64,000 nt of DNA from a bacterium (GCA_016125225.1 WGME01000004.1:429556-493555), one strand, 5' to 3'; shown: positions 51,728 through 60,994, counted from the first letter of the stretch. Program-made: numbers and translations. Notes: generated by a model from the letters alone, not told the origin.

Positions 51728-53095
51728 ATGGACCTGCGGATTCCGATTCTCGATTGCTCCCAAGACGACCCGCTGCAACTGCTCGCCGAACTCCGCCGCA
51801 AACTGAGTGTGCAGGGCGACATCGTCTCTGAAGCGGGCAAGCAACGCACGGTGGAACTCTTCGGCGAACCGTTGTCGCCCCGACAAGTGGTCCACCGCAT
51901 CTGCGCGGATGTCCGTGAGCGTGGGCTGGCAGCCGTTCTGGAATACACCGCGAAACTCGATCGCAAAGAATTGACGGCCGAAACTTTGCGGGTTCCCCGG
52001 GAAGAGTTGGAAGCCGCACATGCGGCCGTCGGTTCGAAGTTTCTGGGCACGATCCGTCGCATTCGGGAGAACATCGCCGAATTCCAACAGAAGCTGCTGA
52101 ACGAAGACGTGCGGTTGGTCCGGCAAGACGGCGTCTCCCGCGTCGAACTTCGGCAGCGTTATCTGCCATTAAAGCGGGTCGGTATTTGCGTGCCCGGTGG
52201 AGCGGCGGCTTATCCATCAACCGTCTTGATGACCGCTGTCCCCGCGAAGACCGCCGGGGTCAAAGAGATCGCGGTCGTGGTGCCACCGACCGATTTCGGA
52301 GCCTACAACCAGCACCTGCTGGCGACCTGTGCGGAAGTCGGTGTGACGGAAGTCTACCGTTGCGGCGGTGCTCAGGCCGTCGCTGCGTTGGCTTACGGTG
52401 TGGAAGGGTTGCCGCGCGTCGACAAGATCGTTGGTCCGGGCAACCTCTTCGTGGCTCTGGCCAAGCAGCATGTGTATGGCGAAGTCGATATCGACAGCAT
52501 CGCCGGTCCGAGTGAAGTGGTGGTGCTGGCCGACGACTCGGCTCATCCGGAGTTCATTGCCAGCGATCTGATTTCACAGGCGGAACACAGCCCCGGTTCC
52601 GGTGTCTTAATCACCTGGCAACGGGAACTGGTTCCCGCAGTGATCGAAGCCTTGAAGCAACAGTTGGCGAAGTTACCACGGGGCAATCTGGCATTGGCGA
52701 GTTTGAACGACTACGGGGCCTGCATCATCGCGCGGGACGCCGACCAGGCGTGTCAATTGACGGACCTGCTGGCTCCCGAGCATCTGCATATTTCCACGCG
52801 TGATCCGGAAGAACAACTCGAGCAGATTCAGAATGCCGGGGCGATCTTCATGGGGCATTACACCCCGGTCGCCGTGGGCGATTACTTCGCGGGGCCCTCG
52901 CATGTGTTGCCCACGGGGGGAACGGCCCGCTTTGCCAACGGACTCTGTGCGAACGATTTCCTGAAGCGTTCCAGCGTAATTGCTTTCAATCGAAATGCCC
53001 TCGATGACGCAGCGGAAGACATTCGCCGTCTCGCGGAAACGGAAGGGCTGACGGCTCATAGTGCGAGCGTCGATGTACGACTGATTGACGAATAA
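51728..53095 (+). CDS. hisD: histidinol dehydrogenase
   Basis: Zinc enzyme of the last two steps of histidine synthesis, oxidising histidinol to histidine with NAD. 455 residues, a little longer than the usual 430. Motifs: [61 protein letters not shown] (zinc ligands) and a C-terminal [20 protein letters not shown]. No other his gene is adjacent. Confidence 0.95.
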   Translation: MDLRIPILDCSQDDPLQLLAELRRKLSVQGDIVSEAGKQRTVELFGEPLSPRQVVHRICADVRERGLAAVLEYTAKLDRKELTAETLRVPREELEAAHAAVGSKFLGTIRRIRENIAEFQQKLLNEDVRLVRQDGVSRVELRQRYLPLKRVGICVPGGAAAYPSTVLMTAVPAKTAGVKEIAVVVPPTDFGAYNQHLLATCAEVGVTEVYRCGGAQAVAALAYGVEGLPRVDKIVGPGNLFVALAKQHVYGEVDIDSIAGPSEVVVLADDSAHPEFIASDLISQAEHSPGSGVLITWQRELVPAVIEALKQQLAKLPRGNLALASLNDYGACIIARDADQACQLTDLLAPEHLHISTRDPEEQLEQIQNAGAIFMGHYTPVAVGDYFAGPSHVLPTGGTARFANGLCANDFLKRSSVIAFNRNALDDAAEDIRRLAETEGLTAHSASVDVRLIDE

Positions 53096-53106
53096 CCGAG
53101 TGACCC

Positions 53107-53661
53107 ATGAATCGCATTTTCTTACCTCTGAGTCTTCTCAGCACGGTCTGTCTGATCATTACCTTTGTGCTGGGCTGGCAGATCGATGACCCGCGTGTTG
53201 CCGATCGTGTGGTGCAACAGGGGGTGCAGACGCATTTTCTGATGGCATTGGCATCGTTGTGCTTTGCGACCCTGGTCCATGCGCTGGTCCTGACCTACTT
53301 CATGGGAACCGGCCGGTGGATTGAAGAGACTTCGAACGCCTACCGATTGAGTCCTGAACTTTATCGCGAGAATCAGTCGATCAAGTACCGTGTCATTCCC
53401 GTATTGATCGGTGCGTTTCTGCTGCTGCTCGCCACGGGAGCGTTTGGCGCGGCGGCTGACCCGGCCTCCCCCATGCAGTTCTCGGGTTGGCTCGGTTTCA
53501 CCCCGGCGGAACTGCATCAAGCCCTGGCGTTGACTGCGCTCGCGGCCAATGTCAGAGCCCATTACTTCGAATACACCGCGTTGTTCCAGAATGGCGAAGT
53601 GGTGGAACGCGTGCTCGCCGAAGTACGCCGCATCCGTCAGGAAAAAGGGTTAGCAGTTTGA
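53107..53661 (+). CDS. membrane protein downstream of hisD, unknown function
   Basis: 184 residues with about four hydrophobic segments: LPLSLLSTVCLIITFVLGW, FLMALASLCFATLVHALVLT, VIPVLIGAFLLLLATGAFG and a weaker one near ELHQALALTALAAN, plus a basic C-terminus. Starts 11 nt after the hisD stop, so probably cotranscribed. I recognise no family and infer no histidine link. Confidence 0.75.
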   Translation: MNRIFLPLSLLSTVCLIITFVLGWQIDDPRVADRVVQQGVQTHFLMALASLCFATLVHALVLTYFMGTGRWIEETSNAYRLSPELYRENQSIKYRVIPVLIGAFLLLLATGAFGAAADPASPMQFSGWLGFTPAELHQALALTALAANVRAHYFEYTALFQNGEVVERVLAEVRRIRQEKGLAV

Positions 53662-53670
53662 CATCCGAAG

Positions 53671-53692
53671 CCCAGGCATCGCCATGCCTGGG
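53671..53692. terminator. CCCAGGCAT hairpin between convergent genes
   Basis: CCCAGGCAT (53671-53679) pairs with ATGCCTGGG (53684-53692) around CGCC, between the membrane protein and the YHYH protein. No T-run; probably a bidirectional terminator. A 9-bp variant of the GCCCAGGGAT family. Confidence 0.6.
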
Positions 53693-53718
53693 AACCCTGC
53701 GGAAACGTAATCCGATTC

Positions 53719-54489
53719 TCAGCGACGAAACGGCGGCGGACCGGGCGGACGACCACCGGCAGGTCCACCAGGACCACGGCCGCGGGGGCCATCGAAGTTC
53801 GCCAGCTCTACCACGCCTCGGTAGGCTCCCAGAATGTAGGGAAAGGCCTTGGTGACATGGTAATGGTAGCCGCGATCGTCGTCGGTGTGGCCGTTGCAGT
53901 CATCGAGTCCCTGTGCCGGTTTACCATCGGCATCGTTCGGTCCGTACACCGCATAGCCATCAAAGGCGAGACCGATCAACGGCGAATGCTCACCAACGGG
54001 ATCGCGGAACGGCGACTTCACACACACGGGATACTTGTGATAGTGATACCGCCCCATCGGATCGGGATGGCCGCAGCACGAGTCGAAGACTTCGGCGAAA
54101 GGGCCGGTTACCGCATCGCGCATCTCCCGATTGTACGGGTTGTAAAAGGGGATGCCGTTGATGGCCACACCAATGGGACCCATCGGCAAGGGTGTCGTCT
54201 GACTGGCCCGCTGCGGTCGCAATGGAATTTGAAAGCGGTAGTTCTGCTTGAGAATGCGATTGGGATTGTCGCGGTTGGGATAGGTCGCCGTTTTGTGCGT
54301 TGGGATGCCATCACTTTGCACAATCATGTGCGTATCGTTGAATGTGACTTTCACATTGGCATCAAAAGGATGCTGGCCGGGACCATAACTCGCGGGGGCC
54401 GACCAGACCCGCGCCGGGACAAACGGGCTGGCAGCCAGGGCGGCGGTGATCGCCAGAAAATCTCGCCGTGTCGGTCCCGGAATGCTCAT
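53719..54489 (-). CDS. YHYH-domain protein, Tat-exported
   Basis: 256 residues. Tat signal GPTRRDFLAITAALAASPFV, then a YHYH domain with the eponymous RYHYHKYPVCVKSPF and GYHYHVTKAFPYIL, together with FDSCCGHPDPMG, LIGLAFDGYAVYGPND and NGHTDDDRG. The conserved His/Cys residues suggest metal binding, but no enzyme activity is established. A Gly/Pro/Arg-rich tail closes the protein. Confidence 0.88.
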   Translation of the reverse strand: MSIPGPTRRDFLAITAALAASPFVPARVWSAPASYGPGQHPFDANVKVTFNDTHMIVQSDGIPTHKTATYPNRDNPNRILKQNYRFQIPLRPQRASQTTPLPMGPIGVAINGIPFYNPYNREMRDAVTGPFAEVFDSCCGHPDPMGRYHYHKYPVCVKSPFRDPVGEHSPLIGLAFDGYAVYGPNDADGKPAQGLDDCNGHTDDDRGYHYHVTKAFPYILGAYRGVVELANFDGPRGRGPGGPAGGRPPGPPPFRR

Positions 54490-54633
54490 CCGACCCTCAT
54501 TTCATGTGGACTGTTCTTGATGTGTCTGTAGGCTACAACGCTTGTGAGGCCGGCATGTTTACAGTTTCCCTGCAAAAATGACGGAAGACCTCTCCGCTTG
54601 GTGCGAGGTTACCGGCGGCGGTAGAATGCCGTC

Positions 54634-55908
54634 ATGAACCGTCGTCCCCCGCCCCCTGCCCGCCGCCCCTCTGCTCCCAAAGTTCCCAAGCGACCGCTGG
54701 CGGAACTGATCGCTCAGCGGCCGTTAAGCCCCGATCCCACCACGTCGCCAGCCCCGTTGGAAGTCCGTGCCCCCACGTTTCATCCCTATCTGTTCCGCCG
54801 TCGGTTGGGGGAATTTCCGCAGTCCGCCGCTCCGGGGGATCTCATCCAGCTGATGCTCAGTTCGGGCGAACATCACGGCTGGGGACTTTTCAATCCGCAT
54901 GCAGAAATCGCAGCCCGTGTTCTGACATCACAGCCGGCGATGCCCGATGCTGACTGGTGGCAATCACGGTTAGCTTCGGCGGTCTCATTGCGTCGAGAGA
55001 TACTGAAGCTCGATGAGGTGACCAATGCCTACCGCGTGATTCATGCGGAAGGGGATGGGCTATCGGGACTGGTGGTCGACCGCTTCGGTGATGTGCTGGT
55101 CGTTGAAGCCTTCGCACTCGGGATGTATCAGCGGGCGGAAGCCCTGCTCGATCTGCTCAGCCCGTTGTGCGGCACGCAGCACGGCGTGTTGCGGTGTGCC
55201 CCACTTTCCGATGAGCACGAAGGCTTCAATGCAGAGCCCGTCGGATCGGAGTTCGTTCCCCCAAAGGTGACGGTACAAGAGTTCGGCACGCAGTTCCGCA
55301 TCGACTTCGCCGGAGGACATAAGACAGGCTTCTATTGCGATCAACGCGATAACCGCAAACGTTTGGCGAGCCTGGTGGGCGGCAAGTCGGTTCTGGATTT
55401 GTGCAGCTATACGGGCGGCTTTGCGATTCAGGCCAAAGTTCTCGGTGATGCCGCCGATGTGACGGGCGTGGAACTCGATGAAACCGCCTGCCAGTTGGCC
55501 AAAGAGAATGCCCGGCTCAACAAAGCGAAGGTCGCGTTCGTGCAGGGTGATGTCTTTCCGTATCAACGCGACATGCTGCGCAACGGCCGCAAGTTCGATG
55601 TCGTGGTGCTCGATCCGCCGAAACTCATCCGGCATCGCGATGAAATCGAAGAAGGCAAGCAGAAGTACTTCGATCTCAACCGCCTTGCGATGCAACTCGT
55701 CAATCCCGGCGGGCTGTTGGTGACGTGCAGTTGCTCGGGAATGCTCGATGTGCTCGAGTTTTCACGAATGGTCGCCGCATCGGCCAATGCCGTTCAACGT
55801 CGGCTGCAAATCTTTGATCGCACCGGCGCCGCGGCTGATCATCCCGTCTCCGGCAATTGCCCCGAGTCGGAGTATCTCAAAGTCCTCTGGTGCCGCGTCG
55901 AGGCCTGA
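54634..55908 (+). CDS. rlmI: 23S rRNA m5C methyltransferase, RlmI-like
   Basis: SAM-dependent RNA methyltransferase of 424 residues. An N-terminal Pro/Arg-rich extension (about 40 residues) precedes the PUA domain, then a linker and the class-I SAM domain: GGKSVLDLCSYTGGFAIQAK (motif I), TGVELDETACQLAKENA, VLDPPKLIRHRDEI and a TCSCSGML motif with the Cys expected for m5C chemistry. In E. coli RlmI methylates C1962 of 23S rRNA; the assignment here is by family resemblance. Confidence 0.88.
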   Translation: MNRRPPPPARRPSAPKVPKRPLAELIAQRPLSPDPTTSPAPLEVRAPTFHPYLFRRRLGEFPQSAAPGDLIQLMLSSGEHHGWGLFNPHAEIAARVLTSQPAMPDADWWQSRLASAVSLRREILKLDEVTNAYRVIHAEGDGLSGLVVDRFGDVLVVEAFALGMYQRAEALLDLLSPLCGTQHGVLRCAPLSDEHEGFNAEPVGSEFVPPKVTVQEFGTQFRIDFAGGHKTGFYCDQRDNRKRLASLVGGKSVLDLCSYTGGFAIQAKVLGDAADVTGVELDETACQLAKENARLNKAKVAFVQGDVFPYQRDMLRNGRKFDVVVLDPPKLIRHRDEIEEGKQKYFDLNRLAMQLVNPGGLLVTCSCSGMLDVLEFSRMVAASANAVQRRLQIFDRTGAAADHPVSGNCPESEYLKVLWCRVEA

Positions 55909-55961
55909 ACCGTGAGGCCGATTCATCTCAACCCACAACGGATCTTATGCCACAACGGATC

Positions 55962-56222
55962 TTATGTGGGTTGGCCGCGCGACTCCATGCGTGCTTGCGT
56001 GCGCTGAATCATGCGCTCTCGGCTGGGCTCATGGAAATAAAGTAGACCGCCATGAACAGCCACACCGATGCCCCACCCCAGCACCACCCATACGAACCAT
56101 AAACGGTCCGGGTTGTTGACGATGTTGAGTGCCGCCAGGCCCGCATTCACGATCGCAAACGCACCCAAGTGAATCCAGAAGCCGAGCTTCACCCGTTCCA
56201 AAGCTTCCTGTCGTGAAATCAT
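55962..56222 (-). CDS. small 2TM-domain membrane protein
   Basis: 86 residues with two membrane helices (LGFWIHLGAFAIVNAGLAAL and WFVWVVLGWGIGVAVHGG), matching the 2TM-domain pattern including the HLGAF start and HGGLLYF end. A strong GAGGAGG 5 nt before the ATG at 56222 decides the start. Directly downstream of the propeller-membrane fusion gene on the same strand (30 nt between them). Confidence 0.8.
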   Translation of the reverse strand: MISRQEALERVKLGFWIHLGAFAIVNAGLAALNIVNNPDRLWFVWVVLGWGIGVAVHGGLLYFHEPSRERMIQRTQARMESRGQPT

Positions 56223-56252
56223 GACAACCTCCTCGTAGCGACCCACCGGAAA

Positions 56253-58202
56253 TTAACTTCCCACCGGCAGCCACCATTTCATGAATCCAACGCAGCCCCA
56301 ATAGTAGGCCGAAAAGGCGAGTACGTCTCGCACCGGCCATAACCAGCCCGCAAGACGGGGACTCCGTTGTCGCACGAAATCTGTCAGAAGCAAAACCGGT
56401 ACCGCAGCCGCAAAACCCGTCAGAAAACACCACTCAATCGCGATTCCCAGCCACCGACACAGATGAAAATAAAGACCACAACCGAGCAGGAACAGCACTA
56501 AACTGAGCCGGGCCGTCGTGACCGACCACGGCGGTCGCGGACTTTGCAATGCATGCAGAAAACTGCCGTAACTCCCCAGAAACAAAGCCCATATCGCCAA
56601 CGGCCAGGTGAAGATGTAATGCTGGCCATAACGATTGAGAACCGCACTTCCACCGGCTCCCAGGAAGACGAGCCCCAGCCAATAGATCCGCTCCCGTGTG
56701 GGTGCGGACCACCGTGCCAGCCAACCGGTCAAGTGCATCCCGAGCAACCAGCTTGCCGTCCAGCCTGCCAGCATCCAGCCGTACCACAGCCGCAGATCGC
56801 TCAGTTCCGGTGTCGCCGCCGGGAATTCCCGCTCACCACCGAGCAGCCACGTCGGGTCAAATTTCACCGGCTGCGGAATGTCAGCAATGGTGGTCGATGT
56901 GCTCGGCTTGTCCTTCAGCCCGACATCCAGGCAAACCACTTGCGAATGCGTCCGCACGATCACCCGGCCCTCTGACAAAGCAGGCGAGGTCCACACCACA
57001 TCCTCGGGGAAGACCGTGGCGACCGCCAAGGTTTCGACACCGTCCGCCGACAATCGGCACAACCGCAGTTCCCCCCGATCGTTGAACAGCAACGCCTTGT
57101 CATTGGCGACAATGATGTTCGCATGACCGATCTCCTCCGATGACCAGCGGACCGTTCCATCGGCCCAATCGAGACAACGGAACTCGCCGCGACTCGGTCG
57201 ATGCAATCGCGACTGGGCATCTTTCAAATCGAAGCCGTAGATCTGATCGCCGAGCAGCACACTCGAGGCAATGTCGTTCGACATCTTCAAAGTGTCCCAC
57301 ACGCGTTCGACACGGCAACCCGGTGGTTCCCCCTCGGCGACCAACCGATAACACGTCCCCCCGCTGCGGAACGGTCCGGCTAGAAACAGAAACGGCTCGC
57401 GATACAAAGGGGCCGCCGAGTGTTCGTCATAACCCGCCGAGAGATCGAGTTCCCGCAACTTGCGGCCGGTAGTGGGATCGGCACACAGTAGCGAGTTCTC
57501 CAGAGGGGCAATCACGATCGGTTGACCGGCAAAGGTCACCACAATCGGTGTCGCATAACTGGCCGGCAGTTCGCCACAGGTCCAGACGGTTTTGCCGGTC
57601 AGCGCATCCAGAGCGATAAGCGATGCCTGCGGACCACCCACCGGAATGATCACCTTGCCGTCATACACCACCGGCGACGCGGCGACACCAAAGTCGGTCC
57701 CGCGACCACGGTATTGTTCCTTCGGATTACACGACCAGACCAGCGATCCGTGATCGACCGTGACACAACCGACATCGCCATTCGGGGCAACGTAGTAAAC
57801 ATGCCCGTCATGCACCGTGGGAGTCGCCCGCGGGCCGGGATACAACCCGCCCCCGTCGTACGGCCAGCCATAACGGTACGACCACACGGTCTCGCCGGTC
57901 GCTACATCCAGGCACAACAGCGATTGCTCATACAACGACTGCGACTGTGTGTAAGCCCGCCCGCTCGCGATCACGCAAGAAGAGTAACCCGCCCCAATCT
58001 CCCGCACCCACAACACTGGCGGCCCCGACTCCGGCCAGTTCTCCGCGAGCGTTTCATCCACCGCAATCCCATCACCCTGCGGCCCCCGAAACCGCGGCCA
58101 GTCGCCGGCGGCACACAATTGCGATGGAAATAAAGACCCGAAGATCGCTGACGCCATCATCAGGAATTGAGCAATCGATGATCGGCCGATGCCGTGCGCC
58201 AT
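56253..58202 (-). CDS. PQQ-like beta-propeller fused to a multi-pass membrane domain
   Basis: 649 residues. Signal or anchor segment near the start, then DWPRFRGPQGDGIAVDE and propeller blades such as GETVWSYRYGWPYDGGG, GKTVWTCGELPASY and GTVRWSSEEIG through about residue 445. The C-terminal third has about six transmembrane helices (for example YIFTWPLAIWALFLGSY, LSLVLFLLGCGLYFHLCRWL, WCFLTGFAAAVPVLLLTDF). The propeller would face the periplasm. Related to the free propeller at 31883 but with a membrane part fused on. Confidence 0.85.
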   Translation of the reverse strand: MAHGIGRSSIAQFLMMASAIFGSLFPSQLCAAGDWPRFRGPQGDGIAVDETLAENWPESGPPVLWVREIGAGYSSCVIASGRAYTQSQSLYEQSLLCLDVATGETVWSYRYGWPYDGGGLYPGPRATPTVHDGHVYYVAPNGDVGCVTVDHGSLVWSCNPKEQYRGRGTDFGVAASPVVYDGKVIIPVGGPQASLIALDALTGKTVWTCGELPASYATPIVVTFAGQPIVIAPLENSLLCADPTTGRKLRELDLSAGYDEHSAAPLYREPFLFLAGPFRSGGTCYRLVAEGEPPGCRVERVWDTLKMSNDIASSVLLGDQIYGFDLKDAQSRLHRPSRGEFRCLDWADGTVRWSSEEIGHANIIVANDKALLFNDRGELRLCRLSADGVETLAVATVFPEDVVWTSPALSEGRVIVRTHSQVVCLDVGLKDKPSTSTTIADIPQPVKFDPTWLLGGEREFPAATPELSDLRLWYGWMLAGWTASWLLGMHLTGWLARWSAPTRERIYWLGLVFLGAGGSAVLNRYGQHYIFTWPLAIWALFLGSYGSFLHALQSPRPPWSVTTARLSLVLFLLGCGLYFHLCRWLGIAIEWCFLTGFAAAVPVLLLTDFVRQRSPRLAGWLWPVRDVLAFSAYYWGCVGFMKWWLPVGS

Positions 58203-58286
58203 GGTGTCACAATCAGTCTGCCCCTGTTGTCATACTCAGAACAGGGCATTGTGACACATAGAATTGGTGAAGACGAGCAGAAATAG

Positions 58287-58376
58287 AACCGCAGAGGTCG
58301 CGGAGTGCGCAAAGAGATAGAGTGCTTATTCCCGCACGCTCTGAAGTCTTTGCGTCTCTCTGCGATCTCCGCGTTT
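58287..58376. repeat. long imperfect inverted repeat (GAACCGCAGAGG family)
   Basis: Arms at about 58287-58317 and 58345-58376 are imperfect inverted copies: GAACCGCAGAGGTCGCGGAG against the complement of CTCTGCGATCTCCGCGTTTC, including CGCAAAGAG/CTTTGCG. It lies between the aspartate aminotransferase and the propeller-membrane gene. Resembles intergenic CGCAGAG-type repeats common in planctomycete genomes. Confidence 0.65.
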
Positions 58377-58387
58377 CAATCTGGCAT

Positions 58388-59599
58388 TCAACCCGCGAGG
58401 AAGGCTTCCAGGCGATCGAGGCCGGCTTGCAGGAGTTCAATGCTGGTGGCGAAGGAGAGTCGCACATAGCCGGGGGCACCGAAGGCGTCGCCGGTGACCA
58501 ATGCGACGTGGGCTTCTTCCAGCAGGGCGGTGCAGAAGTCGGTCGCATTGTTGACGACGCGGCCGCCACCGAGTTTTTTGCCGAACGATTTTTCGACATT
58601 GAAGAAGACATAGAACGCGCCGCCCGGTTCTGCGAAAGTGACGCCGAACTTGCTACGCATTTCGTTGAACCGGCCGACGACGTAGTCGCGGCGCTTCTCG
58701 AACTCGACCCGCATGGCCTCGACACTTTCCTGCGGTCCATCGATGGCTGCAATCGACGCATACTGGCTGATACTGCAGGGGTTCGAGGTTTCCTGGCTTT
58801 GCAGATTATCCATCGCCTTGATGACATCAACAGGGCCAATGGTCCAGCCAATCCGCCAGCCGGTCATCGCATAGGCCTTGCTGACCCCGCTGACAATGAT
58901 CGTCCGCTCGGCGACCTCTGAACCAAAGGTGGCAAAGCAACGGAACTGCGTGTCGCCATAGATCAGCTTCTCGTAAATCTCATCCGACAAAACGGGAATG
59001 TTCTTCTCGACGGCAACTTTTGCCAGAGCCTCCAACTGTGCCGGGGTATAAGCGGCCCCGGTCGGGTTGCATGGGTTGTTGAGCATCATCAGCTTGGTGC
59101 GCGGTGTGATCGCCGCCGCGAACTGCTCGGCCGATAACGTGAAGCCACTCGCTTCGGTGGTTGGCACCAGCACGGCGGTGGCACCGGTCAGTTCCACTAG
59201 AGCGCTGTAGCTGACCCAGTAGGGAGTCGGAATGATGACTTCATCGCCCGGGCCACACAGCGACGTGATCACGTTGTGAATCGAGTGCTTGGCCCCGTTC
59301 GAGATCAGTACCTGGTTCGGCGCGAACTTCAGGCCATAGTCGCGCTCATACAAACGGCAGACCGCCTGCTTGAGTTCGAGGATGCCCCCCGACGCTGTGT
59401 AATGGGTATGACCAGCGTCCATCGCGGCAACGGCTGCTTCACGAATATGCTGCGGTGTGTTGAAGTCGGGTTCGCCGAGGGTGAAGTCATAAACTTTGAT
59501 GCCCTTGCTTTTGAGTTCTTTCGCTTTCGCGGCGGCGGCGATCGTGGCGGAAGGCTTCAGGGTTTGGCACGCGGGCGACAAGCGATACTCAAGAGGCAT
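58388..59599 (-). CDS. aspC: aspartate aminotransferase, class I/II PLP enzyme
   Basis: A 403-residue PLP aminotransferase of the aspartate aminotransferase Ib type. Motifs: YDFTLGEPDFNTPQHI, LISNGAKHSIHNV, LNNPCNPTGAAY, VLSDEIYEKLIYGDTQ and the PLP lysine in VSGVSKAYAMTGWRIGW. It would interconvert aspartate and 2-oxoglutarate with oxaloacetate and glutamate; some members also use prephenate. ATG 59599 is the likely start; a TTG upstream is possible. Confidence 0.93.
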   Translation of the reverse strand: MPLEYRLSPACQTLKPSATIAAAAKAKELKSKGIKVYDFTLGEPDFNTPQHIREAAVAAMDAGHTHYTASGGILELKQAVCRLYERDYGLKFAPNQVLISNGAKHSIHNVITSLCGPGDEVIIPTPYWVSYSALVELTGATAVLVPTTEASGFTLSAEQFAAAITPRTKLMMLNNPCNPTGAAYTPAQLEALAKVAVEKNIPVLSDEIYEKLIYGDTQFRCFATFGSEVAERTIIVSGVSKAYAMTGWRIGWTIGPVDVIKAMDNLQSQETSNPCSISQYASIAAIDGPQESVEAMRVEFEKRRDYVVGRFNEMRSKFGVTFAEPGGAFYVFFNVEKSFGKKLGGGRVVNNATDFCTALLEEAHVALVTGDAFGAPGYVRLSFATSIELLQAGLDRLEAFLAG

Positions 59600-60307
59600 G
59601 GGACGGTCAACTTTCGGCTGAGGCAACAATCATTGGGAGCCAAGACAACGCCCGGCATCCACTTCGTCTCCCATATCATAGAAGTCAGACGTGAATGGTC
59701 CGGCGCGCGATATTGTCCAACCGCAGAGAGGAGAGCGTCAAGCGCGGGGTTCGGTGAGTCGGTCATCTCTACCGGAATTGGTTTCCCTGTTATGCTGAAG
59801 CCATCAACCACTGTTGATGATAAAGAGGTGTCGCCGCAGTTCGCCCGAACGGTTCGCTTCGACTTTTCCACCTAAAATCGTCAAAAGCTGTTTTTCCTCA
59901 AACCGGCGTGGTTTGACTTGCCGATCAACTCGGTGATTTAAGCCCGATCGTTGCGATCGGCATATTCGATCCAGTGTGACGCCCTGTTTCACTGGACGAA
60001 TTTCGATTGGTTCCATTGTTCCGAAGTCGATTCAGTCAGACTTACGGCAACGATCAGCCATCGACTGATAGAAACTTACAGCGGTGTCCATGACGGCAAA
60101 ACGTTATTTTTCAGAGATTTCCGCTTGACGGAATTTTCGAAAGCCGATAATTCTGAGGTTCAGATGCGAGCAGTAAGTCAGCCGAAGGTTCGGATTTGAC
60201 CCTGAACAGCATCGTTGTGTTATGTGTTGTCAATCTTGCGGGTACCTAAGATTGACGACCGGTTCAAGGAGCAGGGTGCCCACATCCCTGTTGTAGGAGC
60301 CACGGAA
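59600..60307. other. gene-poor region upstream of the histone-like gene
   Basis: About 700 nt without a convincing gene. Small hairpins are visible: CCGATCG/CGATCGG near 59943 and TCCAGTG/CACTGGA near 59972. A TTGACG (60125) and GATAAT (60146) pair spaced by 15 nt is a weak promoter candidate. An 82-codon frame (59951-60199) looks spurious. The perfect inverted repeat at 60229-60256 is listed separately. Confidence 0.45.
60229..60256. promoter_or_regulatory. 9-bp inverted repeat before the histone-like gene
   Basis: GTCAATCTT (60229-60237) and AAGATTGAC (60248-60256) are perfect inverted arms around GCGGGTACCT. They end 51 nt before the ATG of the histone-like gene. This could be an operator or a 5'-leader hairpin. 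Confidence 0.5.
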
Positions 60308-60553
60308 ATGGCTGAAGTTGCGAAGAAGACCACTGCCAAGAAGCCCGCTGCCCCTAAGGCTGCCAAGCCTGCCGCCAAAGCGACCAAGTCGCCCAAAGCG
60401 AAACCGGCCGCTGCCAAGAAACCGGCTGCCCCCAAGGCCAAGCCGGCCGCGAAGGCCACCAAATCGCCCAAGGCTAAGCCCGCTGCCGCGAAGAAGCCCG
60501 CTGCTCCGAAGGCCAAGCCGGCCGCGAAGCCAGCCGCTCCCAAGGCTGAGTAA
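60308..60553 (+). CDS. histone H1-like Lys/Ala/Pro-rich DNA-binding protein
   Basis: An 81-residue protein almost entirely of Lys, Ala and Pro, similar to bacterial H1-like proteins (Hc1, AlgP-type tails). After MAEVAKKTTAKKPAAP, a 25-residue unit beginning ATKSPKAKPAAAKKPAAPKA is repeated (DNA period 75 nt, first copy at 60380). The SPKAK and AKPAA words recall the eukaryotic H1 tail. It probably coats or condenses DNA. AGGAG lies 8 nt before the ATG. A strong terminator follows at 60590. Confidence 0.85.
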   Translation: MAEVAKKTTAKKPAAPKAAKPAAKATKSPKAKPAAAKKPAAPKAKPAAKATKSPKAKPAAAKKPAAPKAKPAAKPAAPKAE

Positions 60554-60589
60554 CTCTCTGCCAGCCTTCATGTTGTGAGAATTCGATTC

Positions 60590-60622
60590 AGGCCGAGCCC
60601 CGTGCTCGGCCTGCGTCTTTTT
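60590..60622 (+). terminator. rho-independent terminator of the histone-like gene
   Basis: AGGCCGAGC (60590-60598) pairs perfectly with GCTCGGCCT (60604-60612) around a 5-nt loop, followed by GCGTCTTTTT (T-run 60618-60622). Position just after the stop fits a transcription terminator. Confidence 0.85.
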
Positions 60623-60808
60623 CCGGGGCAACGATCCCACGAAATCTGCTTTTCGGTAGCCGACACAGCTCTCTGGCTGCGATTTTCCACATCGACTCCA
60701 TTGAGTTCCGCCAGCCGACCAGCTATAGTTCCGGACTCGAAATTTCGGGCGGTCGGCACATTTGGGCCACCGCTGTTTACCTGGTTTCTGTGTGAAGTTT
60801 TGTCTGCC

Positions 60809-60994
60809 ATGGCCAAGTCACTCGAACACAAGCGTCAAGTGAAACTCGAACTCGCCGCCAAGATGAAGCGGTTGGCGAAGGTGGCCGGCAGCGAACCGAA
60901 GCGGAAGACGTGGGAATTCCACGCTCGCCGGTTTACGAACCAGGCTAAGGCGATCGATCAGATTCTCGCCTTCCAGGACAGCGTGTCCAACTAA
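60809..60994 (+). CDS. conserved small basic protein, 61 residues
   Basis: A 61-residue basic helical protein (MAKSLEHKRQVKLELAAKMK at the start). Regular Lys/Arg spacing and an RRFTNQAKAIDQIL helix suggest nucleic-acid or protein binding. It follows the terminator of the histone-like gene and has a weak ribosome site, so expression is uncertain. No family recognised. Confidence 0.6.
   Translation: MAKSLEHKRQVKLELAAKMKRLAKVAGSEPKRKTWEFHARRFTNQAKAIDQILAFQDSVSN

Noticed and set aside
59951..60199. 82-codon open frame in the gap before the histone-like gene
   Set aside because: No ribosome site, odd composition for this genome and no known motif.
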